Shown here piece after piece: positions 7,054 through 15,408 of a stretch of 41,730 nucleotides of DNA (position 1 is its first letter; each line of letters begins with the position of its first letter). A program made the translations under genes and the position numbers. Where the stretch lies: contig CAIVPF010000090.1 of NCBI GenBank assembly GCA_903907745.1, positions 1 through 41,730 of the forward strand. The letters are read 5' to 3'. The stretch comes from an uncultured Cytophagaceae bacterium. GTDB taxonomy: Bacteria > Bacteroidota > Bacteroidia > Cytophagales > Spirosomataceae. The notes beneath the pieces are model-generated. The model saw only the letters and a program-made list of their open reading frames with translations, had not been told where the DNA came from and searched no databases.

Positions 7054-8913
7054 CTAATCCCGATTCAACAATTTCTCCTTCGACTTATCCAACGAATTAA
7101 TCCATCCCGCAATTTTCAATACATCTTTCGCAGGAATATGGCTCATCGGCGCCATCTCCGTCGCATAATCTGGCCAGTTTTGTGGATTCGGCTTATACAC
7201 TAAATCCAAAATCTGCTTACTCGTATATCCTCGTTTCGCAATGTCCTCATAGGAAGGCCCGATAAGCTTTTTGTCTTTCGCATGGCAGGCTAAACAGGTA
7301 TGTTTTTTCAACAAAGCCATCACTTGCGTTTCAGAAATTAATTCCTTTTTGCCACCGACTTCCTTCACTTCCACCTCAACTTTTGCCTCCACGATTTTTG
7401 TGCTTTCATTGAGCACTAATTTATCCCCAGCCGGGATTTGATTCAAGGTGAAATAAGCCGTTTCGTGCAACAAAGGTTCGCCTTCTTCATTCAAAATACC
7501 CTTTAACACAAATTCATGAATGAAATATTGACGAATCCCATCTAAGGAAATGCGTACTGTTTTCTTATCAGCCGAAACACTAATTCCTTTGATCTTCAAA
7601 TCCTTCACATCGATAATCGGGCTTCCGTATTGATGGTGATATTCATAAATATAGGACCGCAAGGCATAAGAAGCTGCATTTTTAACTGATTTCACATCCA
7701 CTGGCTGCGTGAAATTAAGCTCAAAGCCATCCGGCTTCGCATGAATTTCATTGATCTCAAAAGGCGTTAACCCATTCCAAACCAAACGCTGCAAGCCAAA
7801 ATCTGCCTTACCCGTCGAACCCCAACCCCGCGAGGTCATTCCCACAAACATACTTCCATCCAAGCCGAAACGCTCCCGCAAAATACCTGATTGGAAACCT
7901 TCGCGGTAATTGATACAAAAGCCCTGATAGACCCCATTCACTTTTTCCAAATACATCCGCATCACTTTGGATTGCCCTTGATCCGCCACGAAATATTGAC
8001 CTGGGAATGGACTGAAACGTCCTTTGGTCGAATCCTGCACGATATCTGACGTTGAAATTCCCATGATCGCATGCGGGAACCAAACAGCCGGTAATTTTAA
8101 ATTTTTGACTTTTTTCGCTGCCTCGAACATCGGCGCACTATTATCTGGAATCTCCTCTAGGGTCAATTTAAACGGGCTATTCGGCTCTTTGGCCCATTTC
8201 AAACCTCCTGGATTTCCGGCAAAATCACCCTTCGCCAAATGCGTCACCCGACCAGAACCCACCCAGTCACCTTGGTTTTCTCCGTAAAAAATATCTCCCT
8301 CGTCGTTTATGCTATAACCTGCTGGCGAACGAAGTCCTGCTGAAAGCGGCTCCAAAGTACCATCAGGCTTGATTTTAACTAACCAGCCGCGCCATTTGGA
8401 AAATTTACCTTCCCCGAAACCAATCCAAGCTAAATTCAAAGTCACTAACATATCGCCGTTTTTATCAAAAACTGGACCATACGTATATTCATGATAATTA
8501 CCGGAAATTTCGAATTGATAAATAGGCTCGTATAAATCCGCCACTCCATCCCGATCGGTATCGGTGATTTTGGTTAACTCGCCGCGTTGGGAACAATAGA
8601 ATACCCCATCCTTATACGCCAATCCCAAAATTTCATGCAGGCCAGAAGCGAAGCGACGATAATAGGTTTGGTGACTATTCTTTTGATAAGGATTTTCAAC
8701 GATCCAAATTTCACCTCGACGCGTACTTACCGCCAAGCGGCCATCCGGCATCGTGGCTAATCCTCCGACTTCCAAATATAAATCTTGGGGAATCGGAAGC
8801 GTTTTGATTTCATAAAAATCTTGTTCGGTTTTTTTGCTTGGTTTTTGACCAAAAGCACCCAAAGAAACGATTAAAAAAAGGATGCTAAGCTGTAGTTTTA
8901 TTGCCTTATTCAT
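7054..8913 (-). CDS. secreted sorbosone-dehydrogenase-like beta-propeller with C-terminal cytochrome c
   Basis: The 619-residue protein has a signal peptide ending near GAFGQ, then a six-bladed-propeller region of the PQQ-dependent glucose/sorbosone dehydrogenase type (VGGLATMPDGRLAVSTRRGEIW, calcium-loop-like DTDRDGVADLYE, AGLRSPAGYSINDEGDIFYGENQG). A c-type haem domain closes it, with CLACH at about 540-544 and a methionine-rich end that could supply the axial ligand. I infer a periplasmic oxidoreductase passing electrons from a sugar-like substrate to haem; the cofactor is not proven. I choose the ATG at 8913, two bases after the upstream gene's stop, over a TTG nine bases earlier. It forms an operon with the DUF1080 gene. 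Confidence 0.85.
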   Translation of the reverse strand: MNKAIKLQLSILFLIVSLGAFGQKPSKKTEQDFYEIKTLPIPQDLYLEVGGLATMPDGRLAVSTRRGEIWIVENPYQKNSHQTYYRRFASGLHEILGLAYKDGVFYCSQRGELTKITDTDRDGVADLYEPIYQFEISGNYHEYTYGPVFDKNGDMLVTLNLAWIGFGEGKFSKWRGWLVKIKPDGTLEPLSAGLRSPAGYSINDEGDIFYGENQGDWVGSGRVTHLAKGDFAGNPGGLKWAKEPNSPFKLTLEEIPDNSAPMFEAAKKVKNLKLPAVWFPHAIMGISTSDIVQDSTKGRFSPFPGQYFVADQGQSKVMRMYLEKVNGVYQGFCINYREGFQSGILRERFGLDGSMFVGMTSRGWGSTGKADFGLQRLVWNGLTPFEINEIHAKPDGFELNFTQPVDVKSVKNAASYALRSYIYEYHHQYGSPIIDVKDLKIKGISVSADKKTVRISLDGIRQYFIHEFVLKGILNEEGEPLLHETAYFTLNQIPAGDKLVLNESTKIVEAKVEVEVKEVGGKKELISETQVMALLKKHTCLACHAKDKKLIGPSYEDIAKRGYTSKQILDLVYKPNPQNWPDYATEMAPMSHIPAKDVLKIAGWINSLDKSKEKLLNRD

Positions 8914-8915
8914 GA

Positions 8916-10712
8916 TTACCAAATCAATTGATATGTGAAACTATTTCCTTGCACAGGTACGCGCACCTGCATCTTACCTGGGCCTGATTGTAAAATCAAG
9001 GCCGGCGTTTTTTCCCATTGCACATAATAACCAGATCCCTGTAAAGCGATTAAACCCGGACTGATTTCTGTGACATCGGGACTGTTACCTATCACGGCCT
9101 CCACCATAGAAGCCATCGGGCTCGTGCCGACCAATTTCAAAGTTCTTTCCCATCCATTACCTAATTTATTCGGATTCAAATGGTCCTCAACTACTAATTT
9201 CGCCGCGGGCCATTCGTAATAAAATACAGGACGACCATGCATAATCTTGTAACCCTTGTAAACCAATTGGGCCGAATCCCCTTGCATCTGACTACTCAAA
9301 ACCAAAGGAAATTTACCATCCATCAGCACCGTTTGGCCCAAAGGCTCCGCGGTTTGAGGTTCTCCACGATCCTGCCACATTTGAGTCGCATTTAAAAAAG
9401 AGCCTTTCCAAGTTTGCAAAACCGCCCCTTGCTTCAAATCATACGAATATGAAAGGCCAGTAGGGTCACCCACATGAATCACATACATTTTTTTCTTGCC
9501 ACCATGAAAGGTAAAAGAACGCTGATACACCGGCTCCGACAAAGCTTTCACTTCGATCAAGCCTACCGCCTCTGGATCAGGTAAGGACGTACGATCGTGG
9601 AAAGCTATTTCATGTGCCCCAACGCGCTTTACAAAAACACCCAAGGCCTTAGGTCCCCAAGGAAAATCTTTCACGTGAATTAATTCAAAACGATGTTTAC
9701 CCGCGCTTAATTGAGTTTTCATCGTCACCTTGTCCGTATACCAATGTGCCCCGGAATTCAATTCTTTTCCATCAATTTTCAAGACACCCGAACCCGTCCA
9801 ATGCGTTTGAAATTCGTATTCATCCGCCTCCGGCACATTCAAATCAGCCACATAGTCAATTAAATAATCATTTCTTGCCTTGATTACCTTATGCGTTAAA
9901 GCAGCTAATTTCCCTTTGACAACAGGCGCCGCAGCACCGATAACAGGTTCTGCAAATTTTCCTTCGTAATAATTGTAAGTAATATTTGAAAGACTGGCCG
10001 TTGGCTTATCATAAGTCTCAAAACGAATATTCTTAAAGGCTACCGGTCCGTGATCACCCTGAATGGTGATGGGGCCCAAGGGGCCTTCTTTGTCAAACAA
10101 AGCACCCCGAGTCATCCCCGAAACCTCGATATTTTCCTGAATTAAAATACCATTCAAGATGACCTTTTTGAACAACGCATTTTTGATTTTTTTACCCGAA
10201 GCATCGAAGCGAGGTGCCTCGAAATCGATTTCGATGGATTGCCATAAACCAGGTGCTTTACATGCATTTTGGCGAGGCGCATATCCTTCATAACCTTCTT
10301 TTCCTTTGCCTCTGGCATCATCCCAACGCTCATAAATTCCTCCGCAATCGCCAAATTTCAACGTCTTTTTCCCCCAAGAATCAAATAATTGAACTTCGTA
10401 GCGACCTTGCAGGTAAATACCTGAATTAGCGCCTTTGGGTAACATGAAATCCATCATGAAATGGATATCACCGTGATTTAATTTAAAATGCAAATCATCT
10501 GTGCGCTTGTATTTTCCATGGCGCAAGGTATTGACAAGCACCCCTTTACCACTACTTACTTGAAAGCTCGTATCGGTATATTTTGCTTTTAAGGCGCCTT
10601 CGATGGTCCAATTGGAACTCGGTTGATCGAAAGCCTGCAAATCCGTCAGCGGGATCGTTTGCTGGGCAAAAGAAGCCAGCGGTACAAATAGAAACAGGAG
10701 TAATTTCTTCAT
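8916..10712 (-). CDS. secreted DUF1080 (3-keto-disaccharide hydrolase) protein with PA14-like domain
   Basis: The 598-residue protein starts with a signal peptide (cleavage near SFAQQ). Residues about 25-235 form the DUF1080 concanavalin-like domain, with HGDIHFMMDFMLPKGANSGIYLQGRYEVQLFDSWG, the GGIY loop, and GPITIQGDHGPVAFKNIRF. Some DUF1080 members hydrolyse 3-keto-glycosides. A PA14-like module follows (about 245-370: YEFQTHWTGSGVLKIDGKEL...GKHRFEL), then an uncharacterised C-terminal beta domain. Its stop is two bases before the propeller-cytochrome gene, so the two are probably made together and act on the same extracellular substrate. Substrate is unknown. Confidence 0.88.
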   Translation of the reverse strand: MKKLLLFLFVPLASFAQQTIPLTDLQAFDQPSSNWTIEGALKAKYTDTSFQVSSGKGVLVNTLRHGKYKRTDDLHFKLNHGDIHFMMDFMLPKGANSGIYLQGRYEVQLFDSWGKKTLKFGDCGGIYERWDDARGKGKEGYEGYAPRQNACKAPGLWQSIEIDFEAPRFDASGKKIKNALFKKVILNGILIQENIEVSGMTRGALFDKEGPLGPITIQGDHGPVAFKNIRFETYDKPTASLSNITYNYYEGKFAEPVIGAAAPVVKGKLAALTHKVIKARNDYLIDYVADLNVPEADEYEFQTHWTGSGVLKIDGKELNSGAHWYTDKVTMKTQLSAGKHRFELIHVKDFPWGPKALGVFVKRVGAHEIAFHDRTSLPDPEAVGLIEVKALSEPVYQRSFTFHGGKKKMYVIHVGDPTGLSYSYDLKQGAVLQTWKGSFLNATQMWQDRGEPQTAEPLGQTVLMDGKFPLVLSSQMQGDSAQLVYKGYKIMHGRPVFYYEWPAAKLVVEDHLNPNKLGNGWERTLKLVGTSPMASMVEAVIGNSPDVTEISPGLIALQGSGYYVQWEKTPALILQSGPGKMQVRVPVQGNSFTYQLIW

Positions 10713-10843
10713 TCTCAGTTGTTAGATAGGTAAATAATAGCAATGAATTAACGTTTTTCATCGGCACAATTGGCTGCCAAGTAGAAAAATTTCCGTTAAT
10801 ATACTAGATTTTGTGTTAATTTGACTTTCATTTTGATAAGTGA

Positions 10844-11899
10844 ATGGCAATTAATTCCCTAAAACTGAGACCTATTTTATTACACATCTTTTTTTGGATG
10901 TGTTTTTTGGCGATTCCGATTCTTTTAGGCCCAAATACCAATTCCAGTTCTCCTGAGGATGTTCAAAGACATTACCAATGGACCCTATTTTTTGTCGTTT
11001 TTGGACTTCATAATATTCCCTTCTTTTATTTCAATACTGAATTTCTTATCCCAAAAATATTTAAAACACGGGGGATTCTGTTATACCTTCTTTGTCTATT
11101 AGCTTCCATCGTGTTCATGGTTTGGTATCATGATCAATTATTTGCTTGGTTTTTTGACGACTTTTTTGAAGGAGGAGGTCGGGGAGGCGGAAGACGTGGT
11201 GGCACGAGTTTACGAATTGTGTTCCAATTGCTGTTTGTCGTGGCAGTAGGCATCAGTTACCGATTCCTTTCAGATAATATTCAGGAGCAAGAAAGTAAAA
11301 AGGAGGAAGAAAAAGAGCGGTTAAAATCAGAATTGTCCTTTTTAAGATCTCAAATCAGCCCGCATTTCATGTTTAATGTATTGAATAGCGTGGTAGCTCT
11401 TTCACGGAGGAAACCCGAAATGGTGGAACCCGTGGTGATTAAATTATCCGAATTAATGCGTTACATGATTTATGAGACCAATGATTCGAAGGTAAATATT
11501 AATAAAGAATTTGTCTATTTAGAAAGCTACATCGAGTTGCAAAAATTGCGTTTTGGCGACGACATTTCAATTGATTTTAAAAGCGATATTTGTAAAACGC
11601 CGAGTAGCATCGAACCGATGTTGCTGATTCCTTTTGTCGAAAATGCCTTCAAACATGGCGTGGGGATGATCGAAAATCCTACCATCGAAATTGATTTAGT
11701 GGATACGCCGGCAAATTTAATATTCAGTGTGCGCAATAAAAAAGGCAAGCAAATCGAGGAGAAAAAGGACGATAGTTCTGGCATAGGATTAGCCAATGTG
11801 CGTCGCCGACTCGAGCTTTTATACCCAGATACACACACCCTTTCAATCCACGAAGAGGCAGATACATACCAAATCGAGTTAGTCATCAAGCATTCTTAA
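10844..11899 (+). CDS. LytS-type membrane sensor histidine kinase (His_kinase PF06580)
   Basis: The 351-residue protein has four membrane helices (about 10-29, 46-64, 77-95 and 122-140), a short coiled-coil linker (145-165), the phosphoacceptor motif SQISPHFMFNVLNS with His174, and an ATPase domain with ENAFKHG and GIGLANVRRRL. The loop before the fourth helix holds a glycine-arginine tract (109-120). The ligand is unknown; such kinases pair with LytTR regulators. The regulator gene begins 7 bases after this stop, so the two form a two-component system. Confidence 0.92.
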   Translation: MAINSLKLRPILLHIFFWMCFLAIPILLGPNTNSSSPEDVQRHYQWTLFFVVFGLHNIPFFYFNTEFLIPKIFKTRGILLYLLCLLASIVFMVWYHDQLFAWFFDDFFEGGGRGGGRRGGTSLRIVFQLLFVVAVGISYRFLSDNIQEQESKKEEEKERLKSELSFLRSQISPHFMFNVLNSVVALSRRKPEMVEPVVIKLSELMRYMIYETNDSKVNINKEFVYLESYIELQKLRFGDDISIDFKSDICKTPSSIEPMLLIPFVENAFKHGVGMIENPTIEIDLVDTPANLIFSVRNKKGKQIEEKKDDSSGIGLANVRRRLELLYPDTHTLSIHEEADTYQIELVIKHS

Positions 11900-11906
11900 T
11901 AAGGTT

Positions 11907-12674
11907 ATGGAAGAAGAAATTATTGAGGAATTCAAAGAATTACCCACCACCATTTTGTCTTGCATCGCGGTGGATGATGAATCATTGGCCCTGGATTTAT
12001 TGGAAGACAATATCGCAAAGGTTCCCTTTTTGAAATTAGAAAAACGCTGCCGGAATGCCTTTGAGGCAATTAAATACCTGGAAACCAATCCCGTCGACCT
12101 ACTCTTTTTGGATATTCAAATGCCCGGATTGACTGGCGTGCAGTTTTTGGAAAGTTTGACGCAAAAGCCCATGGTGATTTTTGTGACAGCCTACCAGCAA
12201 TACGCCATTGATGGTTTTAATTTGGATGTGGTGGATTATGTGCTGAAACCTATTTCTTTTGAACGGTTTATAAAATCCACGCACAAGGCCTTGGATTATT
12301 TTAAAAGCAAGCAAGTACTCGCCCAATCGCAAATCCCAAGTCCTGATAAAATTGAATACATTTTCATCCATGCGGATTATTCCTTGATGAAAATTATGTT
12401 AGAAGATATTCTGTACATCGAGGGTTTGAAGGATTATATCAAAATCCATTTGAAAACGCAGAAATTTCCGGTGGTGTGTCGGATGACGATGAAGTCCATC
12501 GAAGAAAAATTGCCTTCGAATGAATTTCAGCGCGTCCATAAATCCTACATCGTGTCCCTGAAAAAGGTGGAATCGATTCGGAATCAAAAAATCAAAATTG
12601 GGGAAAATCACATCCCGCTGTCCGAGAATTATTCAGAGACATTTTACCAAACGATTGGATATCAAAAACCTTAA
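11907..12674 (+). CDS. LytTR-family response regulator
   Basis: The 255-residue protein has an acidic N-terminal extension of about 17 residues, a receiver domain with D23-D24, phosphoacceptor D69 (LLFLDIQMPGLTG), T94 and K114, and a LytTR DNA-binding domain from about 150 (ILYIEGLKDYIKIH...FQRVHKSYIVSLKKVESI). It is the cognate partner of the histidine kinase just upstream. Targets cannot be read from the sequence; a neighbouring envelope gene is one possibility. Its stop overlaps that of the convergent barrel-like gene by four bases. Confidence 0.93.
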   Translation: MEEEIIEEFKELPTTILSCIAVDDESLALDLLEDNIAKVPFLKLEKRCRNAFEAIKYLETNPVDLLFLDIQMPGLTGVQFLESLTQKPMVIFVTAYQQYAIDGFNLDVVDYVLKPISFERFIKSTHKALDYFKSKQVLAQSQIPSPDKIEYIFIHADYSLMKIMLEDILYIEGLKDYIKIHLKTQKFPVVCRMTMKSIEEKLPSNEFQRVHKSYIVSLKKVESIRNQKIKIGENHIPLSENYSETFYQTIGYQKP

Positions 12675-13129
12675 TTCTTAAGATTATTTTTTCCAAAATG
12701 ATAGCTAAGGCCAATCCAGGCACGAAGAAGACCGGTTTGCACATTGGAATCCGTGTAAGGCGTAAACTCAAAATTCAGCCCGACCTGCGGTAATTTTTCA
12801 AAAGGAAAGGCCCGAAAACCGGCACTTCCGTAATAGCCTTTCAGCAAGGACGAATTATTAATCACATTAGACATCCATCCGATGTTCGCACCACCACCGA
12901 TATAAAATGCGGTCGTTTTCGTTTTTTTTACGGTCAGCATGGGGCCGAATTCCGTTGTCACTGCGGAAGTAGCCGAATTCATTTGTATACGAACCTCTGC
13001 CCAGGCGGCTTGAGTTGGGTTCGAAGAAATTGCCAATTCAGAAGCAAATGGATAATAGCTGACAGATTGGGCTTTTGAAGTTTGGGAAAAAACAAGAAAT
13101 ACTACAAGGAAAAATAAGCTTGAGCGCAT
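12671..13129 (-). CDS. small exported protein, probable outer-membrane beta-barrel
   Basis: I do not recognise a named family. The 152-residue protein has a signal peptide (cleavage near SKAQS, about 20). The mature part alternates polar and aromatic/hydrophobic residues, as in short outer-membrane strands: TTAFYIGGGANIGW, LKGYYGSAGFRAFPF, VGLNFEFTPYTD, LLRAWIGLSYHFGK. It ends close to the typical C-terminal aromatic strand. On the minus strand a TATATTTG element at 13223-13216 could act as a -7 box about 85 bases upstream of the start. Function is unknown; its position beside the LytTR pair is suggestive only. Confidence 0.7.
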   Translation of the reverse strand: MRSSLFFLVVFLVFSQTSKAQSVSYYPFASELAISSNPTQAAWAEVRIQMNSATSAVTTEFGPMLTVKKTKTTAFYIGGGANIGWMSNVINNSSLLKGYYGSAGFRAFPFEKLPQVGLNFEFTPYTDSNVQTGLLRAWIGLSYHFGKNNLKN

Positions 13130-13200
13130 TAGAATAGATTATTAAATGGTAGATTAAGCGGCAAGTTACAAAATTCAATCGCGTTTCTTCAAGAAATATG

Positions 13201-13208
13201 TAACTTTG
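13201..13208 (+). promoter_or_regulatory. -7 promoter element of the flippase-zapA-rny cluster
   Basis: TAACTTTG is an exact TAnnTTTG match, 20 bases before the flippase ATG. No clear -33 TTTG is seen at 19 bases. A second exact -7 match (TATATTTG, minus strand, 13216-13223) lies almost back to back with it. Confidence 0.45.
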
Positions 13209-13228
13209 AGTTTGGCAAATATACCATT

Positions 13229-14725
13229 ATGTCCATTCTAAAAAAATTAGCAGGCGAAACTCTTTCCTATGGTTTTAGTACCATCCTGGGTCGCTCGCTC
13301 AATTTTTTACTCGTTTTTGTTCATACCCAAGCTTTTTTACCGGCAGAATTAGGCATCAATGTAAAGCTATATGGCTACATGGCCATCGCCAATATTCTAT
13401 ATACCTACGGAATGGAAACGGCCTATTTTCGATATGCCAAAGAAGCCCCGGAGAAATATTACAACCTCATTTTAAGTGCCATCATAGCCACCTCTGGTTT
13501 TTTTACCCTGATTTTATTCGCCTTTTCGGATCCGATCATGGCCTTCTTAGGCTATTCGGAAAAAGGAATTTTTCTGAAATGGTTGGCCCTAATTTTAGCC
13601 ATCGATGCCATAACAGCGATTCCCTTCGCCAAACTACGTTTAGAAAACAAAATTAAAACCTTTGTGAAGGCAAAAATCGCGTCCATCGTACTGAACGTAG
13701 GCTTAAACTTGATATTCTTGATGCTCCTAAAACCGATGCATGAACAGGGTTTTGGTCCTCCATTTTTGCAAAATCTATACCATCCTGAAATCGGTGCGGG
13801 TTATATATTCCTGGCAAATTTAGTTGGGAATGCCTGTTTGTTTTACTGGCTCAAAGCTGCATTCAAAGCCTATCGCTGGACATGGGATTGGGTGGAAATG
13901 AAATCCCTTTGGATTTATGCCTATCCGATTATGTTCATGAGTTTGGCGGCGATGTTCAATTTGATGTTTGACCGATTATTACTCGAAGAATTTTTACCCT
14001 CTGGCTTTTATCCGGGTCGAAGCTCGCAGGATGCTTTAGGGATTTATGGCAATTGTTATAAGCTTTCCGTCTTCATGAGTTTGGCGATCCAAGCGTTTAA
14101 ATATGCCGCGGAACCGCTGTTTTTAGGAAGAACATCTGCGGACAATACCCGGAAAAATTTGGCCTTAGTCACCCATTGGTTTGTCATCGTTTGTTCGGTT
14201 TTATGGGTAGGCGTTTCGGTGAATCTATTTTGGATTAAAGAACTTTTTTTGCGGAAAGCGATTTATTGGGAAGGCATCTCGATTGTGCCCGTTTTACTTT
14301 TGGCCAATCTGTTTTTAGGTGTTTATTATACGCAATCCGTTTGGTTTAAAAAGACGAATAAAACCTATATGGGTTCCTTCATTACGCTAATTGGGCTTGC
14401 ATTAACCATCACGGGAAATATTTTATTTATCCCGATATATGGCTACATGGCTTGTGCTTGGTCCTTTTTGTTTTCGAGTTTTGTGATGATGATCCTTTGT
14501 TATTTGGGTGGACAAAAATATGATCCGACGCCCTATCGGATGGGTGCAGGATTTGTTTATATCTTGGTAGGCATAGGATGTATTTGGGTAGGTCCATATT
14601 TAGCAAAAAGTTTACAATGGAACGCATTTTTGATGGAGAATGTTGGGCTAATGTTCCTCCTAGCCTACATCGCGATGAAAGAATTTTCATGGAAAAAGGG
14701 TCGACCTCAAATGATTGAGAAATAA
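13229..14725 (+). CDS. MOP-superfamily (Wzx-like) polysaccharide flippase
   Basis: This 498-residue integral membrane protein has about 12-14 hydrophobic helices and the layout of lipid-linked oligosaccharide exporters: a start with LAGETLSYGFSTILGRSLNFLL, the conserved ETAYFRYA stretch, and an inter-lobe FDRLLLEEF region. Such proteins flip polyprenyl-linked glycans across the inner membrane for cell-surface polysaccharide. Lipid II flippase activity is conceivable, since cell-division genes follow, but the Wzx/oligosaccharide class fits better. The next gene starts 16 bases after the stop, so it probably shares a transcript with the coiled-coil protein, zapA and rny. Confidence 0.85.
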   Translation: MSILKKLAGETLSYGFSTILGRSLNFLLVFVHTQAFLPAELGINVKLYGYMAIANILYTYGMETAYFRYAKEAPEKYYNLILSAIIATSGFFTLILFAFSDPIMAFLGYSEKGIFLKWLALILAIDAITAIPFAKLRLENKIKTFVKAKIASIVLNVGLNLIFLMLLKPMHEQGFGPPFLQNLYHPEIGAGYIFLANLVGNACLFYWLKAAFKAYRWTWDWVEMKSLWIYAYPIMFMSLAAMFNLMFDRLLLEEFLPSGFYPGRSSQDALGIYGNCYKLSVFMSLAIQAFKYAAEPLFLGRTSADNTRKNLALVTHWFVIVCSVLWVGVSVNLFWIKELFLRKAIYWEGISIVPVLLLANLFLGVYYTQSVWFKKTNKTYMGSFITLIGLALTITGNILFIPIYGYMACAWSFLFSSFVMMILCYLGGQKYDPTPYRMGAGFVYILVGIGCIWVGPYLAKSLQWNAFLMENVGLMFLLAYIAMKEFSWKKGRPQMIEK

Positions 14726-14741
14726 CATGTAAATTACCAAG

Positions 14742-15071
14742 ATGAAACAGGAGATTGTCACCCAATATTTGGAATTAAAGCTGAAAATCAGTCAAATGAT
14801 TTCGCGCCTCCAAGAACATGAAGGGACAATTAAGGATTTAAATAAACAAATTATAGCGTTAGAAAAATCGCTTTCTGAAAAGACCGATGAGCTTACGGAG
14901 GCAAGGAATCAGGCAAAAGAATTGGAGAAAAACTTTAAAAAATCAGATAAAATTGGTAAAATTGTAGTTAATACAGATAACACGGCGGTCCCAACTGCTG
15001 AACTTAAGAAAAAATTAGATCAATATATTGTTGAAATAGATCATTGTATCGAGCAATTACGCAAACCATGA
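14742..15071 (+). CDS. small coiled-coil protein upstream of zapA
   Basis: No named family is recognised. The 109-residue protein has no signal or membrane segment. Residues about 5-70 form a long heptad-like coiled coil rich in K, E, L and Q; a short break (about 72-85) is followed by a second helix to the C-terminus. Its stop overlaps the zapA start in ATGA, so the two proteins are probably made in fixed ratio. By position and shape it could play the part ZapB plays beside ZapA in Escherichia coli, but no sequence similarity is claimed. Confidence 0.75.
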   Translation: MKQEIVTQYLELKLKISQMISRLQEHEGTIKDLNKQIIALEKSLSEKTDELTEARNQAKELEKNFKKSDKIGKIVVNTDNTAVPTAELKKKLDQYIVEIDHCIEQLRKP

Positions 15072-15358
15072 GTCATAAATTACCTTGCAACTTATTATTG
15101 GGAATACAAGCGGTTTCCTTGCAGGTGAATGTAGAAGAGGAGTCTTGTGTGCGAAATGCAGCGTCTTTAGTGAACCGATTAGTTAAATTTTATGAGGAAA
15201 AAACCCGTAATTCAGACCCCAATGCTGTGATGGCTTTGGTAGCTTTGGATTTGGCCATGTGTGGAATAAAATTTGATACGGAAACAAAAGAATTATTAAA
15301 CAATATTGAAGCCGAAAATGAGCAATTGCTCTCCATGACGGCTAAGTTTACGATTTAA
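15068..15358 (+). CDS. zapA: cell division protein ZapA
   Basis: ZapA binds FtsZ and bundles protofilaments in the division ring. The 96-residue product has the family layout: a short N-terminal beta segment (NLLLGIQAVSLQVNVEEESCVRNAASLVNRLVKFYEE), then a helix with MALVALDLAM, then a C-terminal coiled coil (LLNNIEAENEQL). The ATG at 15068 overlaps the preceding stop (ATGA); the frame is open eight codons further upstream but that part lacks similarity. The order zapA then rny is, to my knowledge, common in Bacteroidota. Confidence 0.85.
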   Translation: MSHKLPCNLLLGIQAVSLQVNVEEESCVRNAASLVNRLVKFYEEKTRNSDPNAVMALVALDLAMCGIKFDTETKELLNNIEAENEQLLSMTAKFTI

Positions 15359-15408
15359 TACCTTGGAAGGTTCAGGCGGGACTTATGTAAAATAAACACA
15401 TTCGTTCT

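Noticed and set aside
10713-10843. Promoters in the divergent DUF1080/kinase gap
   Set aside because: TAGATTTTG at 10805 is near the -7 consensus but has one extra T and no -33 element, so no site is listed.
15359-15408. Possible 6S RNA between zapA and rny
   Set aside because: In Escherichia coli ssrS lies beside zapA, but the gap here is only 50 bases, too short for 6S RNA.
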